Positions 35,075 through 42,695 of a stretch of 64,000 nucleotides of DNA are shown piece after piece. The stretch comes from Bog-473 sp963791455 (GTDB lineage: Bacteria; Actinomycetota; Acidimicrobiia; Acidimicrobiales; RAAP-2), in contig CAWBSM010000004.1 in NCBI GenBank assembly GCA_963791455.1, positions 248,001 through 312,000 of the forward strand, written 5' to 3'. The number at the start of each line of letters is the position of its first letter. The first letter of the stretch is position 1. The translations under genes and the position numbers were made by a program. Under the pieces are notes generated by a model. The model saw nothing but the letters and a program-made list of their open reading frames with translations, ran no database searches and had not been told where the DNA came from.

Positions 35075-35861
35075 CGGTGGGGACTGCACGACAGTTATCT
35101 GCGGGCGGTGTGCATCGACGGCGAGACCGCCTACGTTTCGGCGTCAGACGGGCCGTTCACACAACGCGGCGCCGTGTACCGGGCACGGCTCGGGTCGGTG
35201 TTCGTCCGTTGTGAAGGGGCGACCAGTGGCGAGGACCTGTGGGTGAACGTCCACGTAGGCAGCACTGTGGCACTCAAGCGACCGAGGTGAGAGCTGGCAC
35301 GGGGTGATTGAACCCGGGGCCGACATCCACGAGGTGCGGGCGGCAAACGGATCGGTGGCCGTGGCGGCCGCAGTTGGATTCGGCTGGAGCGAAGACGGCG
35401 GGAAATCGTGGTCGTGGAACACCGACAGGAGATGGCACGCACTCCTCGACCGCCAGGTCGTCATCTGCCTCGACGACGGAGAGGTCATGACCGTCGGCGA
35501 GTTACCTGGCGACGACGGCCAGAGCCTGGCTGTCCTGGCCGACGGAACCGTCGTCGTGGGCCGAACCGGTGCCCGTCTTGCCATCGTCGGCGCCCAGGTG
35601 GAAGAAGTCCCTGCCTTCGAGCAGGTGCCGGATCGAGACCACTGGAAGAACCCGGCCAATCCGACGCCCGATACTCGGTCCAGGGGGGTCTCCCCGAATG
35701 GTTCCCGGGCAACGTCGACACCGGACACCTTGATGCTGCCGGCGGTCGTGTCGTCATCGGTTTCGGTGAAAAGGTCCATAGTCTCTGAAGACGACGGTGA
35801 GTCGTGGCAGGTCAACAAGGTTCCCGGCGTGATCACGGCGGTCCGGCTCGGGCAGAACTGA
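35075..35861 (+). pseudogene. Decayed BNR/sialidase-like beta-propeller gene
   Basis: Pieces of a WD40/YVTN/BNR-like protein lie in different frames. One frame reads GLHDSYLRAVCIDGETAYVSASDGPFTQRGAVYRARLG (35080-35190). A second reads FGWSEDGGKSWSW (~35380). A third reads GLPEWFPGNVDTGHLDAAGG and VVIGFGEKVHSL (~35685-35788). The end returns to the second frame with VSEDDGESWQVNKVPGVITAV. At least three frameshifts and no proper N-terminus are evident. Related intact genes in actinobacteria are annotated as sialidase-like propellers of unknown function. Confidence 0.55.
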
Positions 35862-36033
35862 GGACCCTCCCGCCCGACGTTGCGAAGTCGTCCCGCGGTT
35901 GCTCCTGTGGCCTCTCGACCTCCTGCCCTCGCAGGAAATCAGCAACTCGCCGACCTCGCACGGGGTGGGTAGACTCGCCGTCGCACTCGACCGCTAGCTG
36001 CACCCGCTACCGCATACCCCGCGGCTCTGGCGA

Positions 36034-36242
36034 ATGAGTGCCGTTCTGGAGTGGTGCGAGGAACACGACCGGGACGTCAACCTCGACGCGCTGCCGCCAG
36101 GATTACCGAGGAAGACATCTTGAAGGCGATCGAGGAGGTCGAACGGCAGACCGCTGTTCTCGTAGCAGTGCTCCCAAATGACGATTTCGCTGACGACGAC
36201 GCGGCGGGGAGACACCGCGGATCATCCGTGAAAGGCCCTTGA
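36034..36242 (+). pseudogene. Short two-frame remnant of an unknown small gene
   Basis: MSAVLEWCEEHDRDVNLDALPPG reads from an ATG, then continues plausibly in another frame as ITEEDILKAIEEVERQTAVLVAVL, then NDDFADDD. One indel near 36095 would join them into a ~68-residue acidic helical protein. I cannot name a family. It could be a small regulatory or antitoxin-like protein, but nothing confirms that. Confidence 0.3.
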
Positions 36243-36248
36243 TTTGCC

Positions 36249-36737
36249 GTGGATGCGTCGAAGGCGGCATGGTGGCAGGGGTTCAGGCGCCGCATCTCCC
36301 GCCGCTCGCGCCCCGCAAACAAGGCCTTGTTGTGGGTCGCAGGGCTCCCGGACGCGCGAGCCAATCACGTGGTGTCCTCTCGACTGCTGTTGCAGTTACG
36401 CCATCCGTCAGCAGCGGCCGCCCGGCTCAGCGACGAAGCCGGGGCACGGCTCGCCGAGGGAGGCACGGCCACCACCCTGATCATCCCCGGGCCGGGCGCC
36501 GTTCGGCGAGCTGACCTTCGCACATCTGACAACGGCGATCCATCGGTCATCGAATCCCCTGTGATGGGTGCACCACTCTTCTCGGCGCGCAGCGCCCCTA
36601 CTCGTCTGATGTCCGAAGCCGCGCCATCCCGCGGGTCGCGGCGCCAAGGATTAGGCGGACGACAACGGCGAGGACCGCAAGGTCAGCAAGCATCTGCACC
36701 ATGGCAACGATTCGGGCCGGATCCGTCTTTGGCGTGA
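36249..36737 (+). CDS. Doubtful open frame, hypothetical protein
   Basis: The 162-codon frame starts at a GTG directly behind the preceding remnant. The first ~80 residues (SKAAWWQGFRRRISRRSRPA, NKALLWVAGLPDARANHVVS) could be coding. The end overlaps the convergent ion-channel gene by 140 nt and is Arg/Gln-rich there, which argues against the C-terminus. There is no known domain or ribosome binding site. Confidence 0.25.
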   Translation: MDASKAAWWQGFRRRISRRSRPANKALLWVAGLPDARANHVVSSRLLLQLRHPSAAAARLSDEAGARLAEGGTATTLIIPGPGAVRRADLRTSDNGDPSVIESPVMGAPLFSARSAPTRLMSEAAPSRGSRRQGLGGRQRRGPQGQQASAPWQRFGPDPSLA

Positions 36738-37170
36738 TATCGCCGAAGCCCACGGTCGAAAATACGGTCACAGTGAAGTAGAGGGCGCTGGTCCGAGTGA
36801 GATGCACCCCGAATGCGGCGAGACTCGAGGCGGACATCGTGAGGTAGATCCACGCGAATACGACGAGGAAGAGCGGAATGATCGTGGCCATCGCAACACC
36901 GGCCCGAAGCATTGGCTGATCGTGTTTCGCGATCTGACGGACCTCGACGGCGAGGACGATCGAAAACACGGCCAGAGCCACGATCAGGCGCAGCGCCACC
37001 GATTGGTGCGCTCGATGCTCAATCGGAATCACATAGTAGAGCACCACAAGCACAACGGCGCTTACCACGGCGCGGACGACCGTCTTCACCAGATGAGCGC
37101 GTTGATAGTCGCCCAGAGAGGAGTCAACGAGAGATGGGGTTTTCTTAGACTTAGCTGCGATGCCCAACAA
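36598..37170 (-). CDS. Two-transmembrane-pore potassium channel family protein
   Basis: About 190 residues with four predicted membrane segments (~30-46, 62-76, 92-112, 160-178) and a pore loop before the last one that carries the selectivity filter TVGFGD (YFTVTVFSTVGFGDITPKTD). This is the K+-channel filter, so potassium selectivity is expected. There is no cytosolic RCK or cyclic-nucleotide domain. The start is uncertain: the frame opens at tandem TTG codons, with no ATG nearby. The first ~25 residues are charged (KSKKTPSLVDSSLGDYQRAH). Confidence 0.85.
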   Translation of the reverse strand: MLGIAAKSKKTPSLVDSSLGDYQRAHLVKTVVRAVVSAVVLVVLYYVIPIEHRAHQSVALRLIVALAVFSIVLAVEVRQIAKHDQPMLRAGVAMATIIPLFLVVFAWIYLTMSASSLAAFGVHLTRTSALYFTVTVFSTVGFGDITPKTDPARIVAMVQMLADLAVLAVVVRLILGAATRGMARLRTSDE

Positions 37171-37276
37171 TCTCGTCAGTGTGACCGAGATCGCCGAGAT
37201 CTTGGGCGTGTCCCGTCACTGGCTGACGACCTTTAGCCTGCCGACCCGCCCTCCGTGGTATAGAAAGCGTCCATGA
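37160..37276 (+). CDS. 38-residue helix-turn-helix peptide overlapping the enoyl-CoA hydratase start
   Basis: MPNNLVSVTEIAEILGVSRH and the following WLTTFSLPTRPPWYRKRP resemble the first half of an excisionase/AlpA or MerR-like helix-turn-helix. The stop overlaps the next ATG (ATGA), which hints at coupled translation. It may be a truncated gene, since related proteins continue with a wing and a further helix. No good ribosome binding site was seen. Confidence 0.35.
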   Translation: MPNNLVSVTEIAEILGVSRHWLTTFSLPTRPPWYRKRP

Positions 37277-38049
37277 GCACGGGGAACCGTCCAGGCGACG
37301 AGATCTCCAGAGAAGACCTTCCGGAGTTCACCGCAATCCGGGCCGAGGCGTCCGACCGGATCGGCTGGTTGACTCTGGACCGACCGGAGCGTCGAAACGC
37401 GCTATCGCCGATGATGCTTACGGAGATCGTGACCTGCCTTCGAGCGTGGTCGCAAAGCACATCGATTAATGTCATTGTGATCAAGGCGGACGGCCCAAGC
37501 TTTAGCGCGGGACTTGATTCCGACTGGATCCAGTCGGAATCGGCTGATGAGCGGCGCACCCTCCAATTCGCGTCGAGCACCTTGCACCGGGAGCTCTTCG
37601 GGCTTCGCATCCCGTCCATCGCGATGGTGCACGGACACGCAGTGGGTACAGGCATGGACGTGGCCGTCCTATGTGACTTTCGGGTTGCCAGTCATGATGC
37701 CGTGTTTGGACATCCCGAGATCTCCCTCGGAGGCCCTCCGCTCTTTACGCCGCTGCGCTCGATCGTCGGCGATGGGTGGGCCCGCGAGCTGTGCCTGACG
37801 GGGCGAACGATTACCGCGAAGGAAGCCGAACGAATCGGCCTGGTGAACCATGTCGTCGATCGCTCCCAGCTCCATGAGACGACCCGTGCAATCGCTGCTC
37901 AAGTCGCGCGGGCTCCGCAGATTGCGCTGATCGCAACGAAGTCTTTCTTCCACAGAAACCCGGGTACCGACGACTTCATCCACACCGAGCACGACCAGCT
38001 CTTTGAGTCCGGGCTCACGATCCGCAAGGTAAACGGCGACGCCCAGTGA
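37273..38049 (+). CDS. Enoyl-CoA hydratase/isomerase family protein
   Basis: 258 residues of the crotonase fold: GWLTLDRPERRNALSPMML, the first oxyanion-hole segment KADGPSFSAGLDSDW, the second in SIAMVHGHAVGTGMDVAVLCDFRVAS, and FGHPEISLGGPP. At the site of the catalytic glutamates the sequence reads H-P-E and then G-G-P-P, so at least one acid (HPE) is retained. The C-terminus is RNPGTDDFIHTEHDQLFESG. The role is probably in acyl-CoA beta-oxidation. A fragment of a close paralogue lies at 39526. Confidence 0.9.
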   Translation: MSTGNRPGDEISREDLPEFTAIRAEASDRIGWLTLDRPERRNALSPMMLTEIVTCLRAWSQSTSINVIVIKADGPSFSAGLDSDWIQSESADERRTLQFASSTLHRELFGLRIPSIAMVHGHAVGTGMDVAVLCDFRVASHDAVFGHPEISLGGPPLFTPLRSIVGDGWARELCLTGRTITAKEAERIGLVNHVVDRSQLHETTRAIAAQVARAPQIALIATKSFFHRNPGTDDFIHTEHDQLFESGLTIRKVNGDAQ

Positions 38050-38315
38050 CCCGTCGCCGAGGCCGAGTCTCGGAAGATCGGGGCCGCCTAGGACTGCCCA
38101 GCTCACCGGGAGGGTGGTCCGGCACTATTGGGACCTTTAAGAGCCGCGATTCGCCATCCGGTACTTCAACGGGACGATGAGGATGGCCCTACCGCCAACT
38201 GCACCTCCGCAAGTCCGTACCAAATGTGCGACGATGCCTCGGCGGGGCGATTACTCGACCCTGGGCGGTCGAAGGGGAGGATCCCACGATATTTGGGAAG
38301 CAAGGGGCTGGTGCG

Positions 38316-39263
38316 ATGGCCTTGTGGCCACATGAGTATGAAGGTCTGAGGGAAGAAGCCCGCGCTATGGCGAACGTCGTCGTCGACGCTTTCTCGGCCG
38401 AGATGGCAGAGCTGGACGAAGAAGCTCGCGTGACCAAGGGTCGCGAGATGATGGTCGTCCAGAATGCAGTCGACGGCCGTGATGAGGTGCTAGCGAACGT
38501 GCCGTGTCGCGTCTTTGATCCTGCAGGTCAACAGCGTCGGGGCACCTACTACCACATCCATGGTGGCGGATTGGTCTGGGGAACTCCGCGTATGAACGAC
38601 GGGGACAACGATGAACTGTCGAAGCGCCTCGGCATCCGCGTCGTCTCGGTTGACTACCGCTTGGCTCCCGAACACCCCTTTCCGGCGGGTCCTGACGATT
38701 GCCTCGCCGTGGCCAAGTGGGTGCTCGAAAACGAGCCCGGTATCGTCGCCATCGGAGGGGAATCAGCAGGTGGGTACCTCTCTGCCCTCACTCTGTTACG
38801 CATCCGGGACGAACTCGACGCCATCGACCGCATTGCCGGCGCCAATCTCGTCTTCGGCGTCTTCGATATGAGTGGTACGCCGTCGAATCGCGGGGCTCGC
38901 CCGACCGACCTGAGGGATGTTCTCGATCAGGAGTTTCGCGGGTTTGTCCGGGATACCTATCTGCCCGACAAATCCAGTGAAGAAGCTCGCGACCCAACCG
39001 TCTCACCGCTGTTCGCCAATCTGGGGAACATGCCGCCCGCATTGTTCAGCGTAGGCTGGGCCGACCATCTCTTGGACGATTCCTTGTTCATGTCCGCCCG
39101 CTGGCTCGCGTACGGAAATGAGGCTGAACTCGCGGTGTACCCGGACTGCATCCACGGATTCACGTCGTTTCCGATTGAACTTGCGGAACGAGCCCGGGAG
39201 CGAATTGAGGTGTTCCTCGCCCGTACCTTCAATGCGAAACGCTCCCCGGAAGTTCGCTCGTAA
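38316..39263 (+). CDS. Alpha/beta hydrolase of the hormone-sensitive lipase group
   Basis: 315 residues from an ATG with AAGGGG upstream. The oxyanion-hole motif is in TYYHIHGGGLVWGTP; the nucleophile elbow is GGESAGGYLS; the third block is VSVDYRLAPEHPFPAGPDD. The acid and histidine of the triad are likely in FSVGWADHLLDDS and DCIHGFTSFPIE. All residues of an active carboxylesterase/lipase are present. It has no signal peptide, so it is cytosolic. It is on the same strand as the enoyl-CoA hydratase, 270 bp downstream. The substrate is unknown, likely a short acyl ester. Confidence 0.92.
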   Translation: MALWPHEYEGLREEARAMANVVVDAFSAEMAELDEEARVTKGREMMVVQNAVDGRDEVLANVPCRVFDPAGQQRRGTYYHIHGGGLVWGTPRMNDGDNDELSKRLGIRVVSVDYRLAPEHPFPAGPDDCLAVAKWVLENEPGIVAIGGESAGGYLSALTLLRIRDELDAIDRIAGANLVFGVFDMSGTPSNRGARPTDLRDVLDQEFRGFVRDTYLPDKSSEEARDPTVSPLFANLGNMPPALFSVGWADHLLDDSLFMSARWLAYGNEAELAVYPDCIHGFTSFPIELAERARERIEVFLARTFNAKRSPEVRS

Positions 39264-39336
39264 GTCCCTGCGTCGGATCGGGTTTTGCGAGAGGCTGAAC
39301 GGTCTGCTCAATGTTCGATCGTCTCGCGTGACTACC

Positions 39337-39525
39337 CTGTAGGGTCTATTTATTCGTTCAGCGCCCTGATCTGGAGTTTCACGGGGCGCCAGTGTGTGGG
39401 GTGCGACCATCGGTGCGACGGGAGGATCGAGGTCTTGTTGAGGCGCCTACCCTTGGTGCCACCGCACCGCCTCTTGCTTGAGAAGCCGCAGGTCAATCAG
39501 CGCACCGAGTATTTGGACCCAACAG
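39337..39525. mobile_element. MITE-like element, copy 2
   Basis: 189 bp that match the element at 28211 over its full length. Terminal inverted repeats: left CTGTAGGGTCTATTTATTCG; right (reverse complement) CTGTTGGGTCCAAATACTCG. It abuts a truncated enoyl-CoA hydratase 3' end, so it was probably involved in, or inserted at, that rearrangement. No coding capacity. Confidence 0.8.
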
Positions 39526-39654
39526 CCTCGCGCCACGCTGGTCACCACGAAGTCCTTTTTCTACACCAACCCCGGCGTCGACGACTTCATCCATACTGAG
39601 CACGACCAGCTTTTCGAAACCGGACTTACCTTCCGCGACGCTGACCGCCAATAA
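39526..39654 (+). pseudogene. 3' fragment of a second enoyl-CoA hydratase gene
   Basis: Directly after the MITE the frame encodes 42 residues, RATLVTTKSFFYTNPGVDDF and then IHTEHDQLFETGLTFRDADRQ, before a TAA. They align with the C-terminal end of the hydratase at 37273 (KSFFHRNPGTDDFIHTEHDQLFESG). The rest of the gene is missing. This shows an ancestral duplication of the hydratase with loss of one copy. Confidence 0.85.
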
Positions 39655-39709
39655 ATGACAGACATCCGCCCGAGCACTCGCCCCAACAAGCATAGAGAAC
39701 GCCGGCGGT

Positions 39710-41056
39710 TGCGTCATTCTCGGTGCACCCGAATAACGACGGTGTAGAACTTTCGCTCGGCTAAGGGCCCGCCGCGGGATAGGTCGCGCGATTCACGCAG
39801 CGATGCTGTAGTTCCACTCGCCGTGCCAGTCGTGGGGTCGTAGCGGGATGGTCGCGTAGTCACGGTCGCTGATCTTGACGCCGGTGGGATACCAGTTCGG
39901 GTCATAGCCGCACTGAACGGTGAGACCGGTCTTGGTCTTGGTGGCCGCGATGAGCTCGACGATGGTGCGAAGGTCGGTCAGTGATCGGCCCCTCCAGTTG
40001 AGCGAGATGAAGCTGAAGAGACGGTGCTCGATCTTGTTCCACTTCGACGTCCCGGGCGGATAGTGGCAGACCGTGATGTTCAAACCAGTCTCGATGGCGA
40101 GCTGAGCCAGGTGGTACTTGAAGGCCCGGACCCTTGGACCGTTGGAGCCGCCCGCATCGGCAGTGATCAGCAAGGTGGAGGCCTCGGGAAAACGGGCCCG
40201 GCCCATCTGGTCCCACCAGCGGCGTATCGACTCGACGGCGAACTCGGCGGTGTCCGCGGTGTCGCCGACCGATACCCAACCCTCGTCGTTGCCAAGGTCG
40301 TAGACCCCATAGGGAATGGCCTTGGCGAACTCACCGAGGGCCCGATCGGCGAAGTCGTGCACGTTCACTCGGATGGGCTCGCCGGCCGGTTGCCATTCGC
40401 GCCCCCCATTGGCGTAGTTGCCGATCAGTTCCTTCTTCTTGGTGTCCACGCTGATGACCGGCTCACCGAGCTTGAGTCGAGCGCTCACCAGCTTGTTGAT
40501 GTAGCCGAACTGGCCGTCACGGTCGGGGTGCGACGTACCCTCGTTCTGCATGGCCGGCGCCTGGAGGCTGTAGCCCATCTGGTGGAGCAACCTGCGCACC
40601 AACTCCGCCGAGGCCCGATACCCCTGGGCCTGAAGGTCAGCGGCCAGCTCGTAGGTCGATTTCAGCGTCCAGCGCAGCGCCGACATCGGCGTTCCACGTG
40701 TCGAGGGATGGACCAGCTCGTCGAGCGCTTCAGCCAGGCCGGGCTGCTTGTCGGTCGCCGGCTTGTCTCCTCCGCCGACGGCGCGTTGACGATCAGTTGG
40801 CTCGACCCCGGCGCGTATTTCGGCAACCGACTTGTAGATCGTCGAAGAACTCATCCCCGACGCCTCGACCACGCGAGCCTGGCCCCCTCGACCCAAGGCC
40901 ACCGCCATGGCGCCCGTCACTACACGCGTCTGCAGCTCGTTCAAATGCGGCAGCACCGTGTCGAAGAACCCGGCCAGTTCCTCAGGCGACAGCTCCACAC
41001 GAAGAGGCTACTACCTCGCGAGTTAACCTATGGTGGATCCTAACGACCCTGACGCA
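39710..41056. mobile_element. ISAzo13-type insertion sequence
   Basis: About 1.35 kb around one transposase gene. Candidate ends are TGCGTCATTCTCG (left) and TGCGTCAGGGTCG (right, reverse complement), sharing TGCGTCA-N3-TCG. I found no target duplication, so the limits are tentative. Confidence 0.55.
39793..40998 (-). CDS. ISAzo13-family transposase
   Basis: The 401-residue product has an N-terminal helix-turn-helix (ARVVEASGMSSSTIYKSVAEI). The ISAzo13/Rhodopirellula-type DDE core has first Asp in GEPVISVDTKKKELIGNYAN, second in STLLITADAGGSNGPRVRAF and Glu in YPPGTSKWNKIEHRLFSFIS. The ending GYDPNWYPTGVKISDRDYA is also typical. The gene appears full length and uninterrupted. Confidence 0.92.
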   Translation of the reverse strand: MELSPEELAGFFDTVLPHLNELQTRVVTGAMAVALGRGGQARVVEASGMSSSTIYKSVAEIRAGVEPTDRQRAVGGGDKPATDKQPGLAEALDELVHPSTRGTPMSALRWTLKSTYELAADLQAQGYRASAELVRRLLHQMGYSLQAPAMQNEGTSHPDRDGQFGYINKLVSARLKLGEPVISVDTKKKELIGNYANGGREWQPAGEPIRVNVHDFADRALGEFAKAIPYGVYDLGNDEGWVSVGDTADTAEFAVESIRRWWDQMGRARFPEASTLLITADAGGSNGPRVRAFKYHLAQLAIETGLNITVCHYPPGTSKWNKIEHRLFSFISLNWRGRSLTDLRTIVELIAATKTKTGLTVQCGYDPNWYPTGVKISDRDYATIPLRPHDWHGEWNYSIAA

Positions 41057-41172
41057 GAATGCTCGTCACGAAGGTCATAGCGTCGTAGGGAACTCTAGCC
41101 GGCGAAGAATAGCCGATCGCCGTCTTCGGAGCTCCGCGCTGCTGGGCGAGGCCGTATCGCCGTCGGTAGCCG

Positions 41173-41960
41173 CTAGGCGGCGGGGTCGTACTCGTGCATG
41201 AGCTTGAGATCGGGGAACCGGTCGAAGACCCCACCGAGCATCATCTGCCACATGGGTCGGCGAGAGTCCACGTTCTTGTTCAGGAACTCAAAGAAGAAAT
41301 TCCGGGACTCGTCGCTGACCGCATCGGCGTGGGCGAACATCTCCTCGCGCTCCGTGCTTCCGGCCGCCGCGGCCACGTCGTTGTAGATCTTCTCGAGCTG
41401 GGGAAATGCTTTCCCAAACTCGGTGCCGTACCCGGCGTGGACCACGATGGCGACGTTGCGCTCCACGCATGCCGCCCAGTAGGGATCCCAGTAGGGGTCG
41501 TAGAGGGGTGGGATTTGCGAGTGATGCAGGTAACCGGGTCCGTAGACCCCTACGAACTTGTGGTCGGCCATCCAGTTGAGCTCGGCCACCGACGCCTCCA
41601 TATCGACGCACGGCCCGATAGCGCCGGTGACGAGGAAGCGGTCCGGAGCGAAGCCGAAAGTCTCGGCCGCCCAGTGGTTCCACCCCTTGGCGCCGGCGTC
41701 CCACGCGTCGAGAGAGTCGGCGCGACCCGTCACGTTGTTGAACATGTCCGCCAGCCGAAAGTCGCCGAGGTAGATCAATTCGGCTGCGACGCCCTCGCGG
41801 TCCATGTCGGCCAGGCGCAGGACAGGATCGTAGAGCTCATGCCAGTCCTCCCGGTGGGCTGTTTGATGTTCAGCCAACCCCGAGGCGCCGCTCCCCCCCG
41901 GCAAAAGATAGATCGCCCCCTGGTAGATCTCCGTGTCCTGCCGGAGCTTGGGGAGCAGTT
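41173..41960 (-). pseudogene. Amidohydrolase (TIM-barrel) fragment, tandem copy 1
   Basis: Encodes the middle of an amidohydrolase-2 protein: LPKLRQDTEIYQGAIYLLPG, DWHELYDPVLRLADMDREGV, TGAIGPCVDMEASVAELNWM, FVGVYGPGYLHHSQIPPLYD and RNVAIVVHAGYGTEFG. It ends abruptly in DLKLMHEYDPAA before a stop. The N-terminal metal motif and the C-terminal third are missing. It adjoins a second, similar copy upstream, so a tandem duplication and deletions have left both incomplete. Confidence 0.8.
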
Positions 41961-42588
41961 CGTGCGAGCATCATCTGCCACATGGGCCGGCATGAGTCCA
42001 CGATCTTGTTGAGGAATTCGAAGAAGAACTGCCTCGACTCGTCGCTCACCGCGTCGGCGTGGGCGAACATCTCCTCGCGGTCGGTGCTCCCGGCTGCCGC
42101 GGCCACGTCGTTGTAGATCTTCTCGAGCTGAGGGAAGGCCGTGCCGAACTCGGTGCCGTACCCGGCGTGGACCATGATGGCGACGTTGCGCTCCACGCAG
42201 GCAGCCCAGTAGGGGTCGTAGAGGGGTGGCATCTCGGAGTGATGGAGATAACCGGGGCCGTAGACGCCGACGAACTTGTGGTCGGCCATCCAATTGAGCT
42301 CGGCCACCGACGCCTCCATGTCGACACACGGTCCGATGGCGCCGGTGACAAGGAAGCGGTCCGGTGCGAAGCTGAAGTTGTCGGCCGCCCAGCGGTTGCA
42401 CCCCTTCGCCCCGGCCTCCCACGTGTCGAGGGAGTAGGCGCGGCCCGTCACGTTGTTGAAACATGTCAGCCAGGTGGAAGTCGCCGAGATAGATCACCTC
42501 GGCCGCGATGCCCTCCCGGTTCATGTCTGCCATGCGAAGGACAGGGTCATAGAGCCCGTGCCAGTCCTCGCGGTGTGCTGTTTGGTGC
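41961..42588 (-). pseudogene. Amidohydrolase fragment, tandem copy 2, frameshifted
   Basis: Repeats the copy 1 region almost residue for residue (DWHGLYDPVLRMADMNREGI, RFLVTGAIGPCVDMEASVAE, YGPGYLHHSEMPPLYDPYWA). An extra T in ATGTTTCAACAACGTGACGG, where copy 1 has ATGTTCAACAACGTGACGG, shifts the frame. The copy ends at WQMML, where copy 1 sequence begins. The 5' side is joined to the beginning of an acyl-CoA dehydrogenase gene. Confidence 0.8.
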
Positions 42589-42630
42589 CGTCCTCAGTTC
42601 CTGCTCGTCCTCGGTGAACTCAAGGTCCAC
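42586..42630 (-). pseudogene. 5' fragment of an acyl-CoA dehydrogenase gene
   Basis: AAAGGGGAG, then GTG, and VDLEFTEDEQELRT is the typical start of an actinobacterial acyl-CoA dehydrogenase, with its own ribosome binding site. After 14 codons it runs directly into amidohydrolase coding sequence. A deletion has fused two genes whose intact relatives lie at 54443-58537 in this window. Confidence 0.65.
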
Positions 42631-42695
42631 GTACTCCCCTTTCGTGTGGCCTCACGTGGCGCACAAGGTGGCCCGAATTGTACCTGACACTGCCG

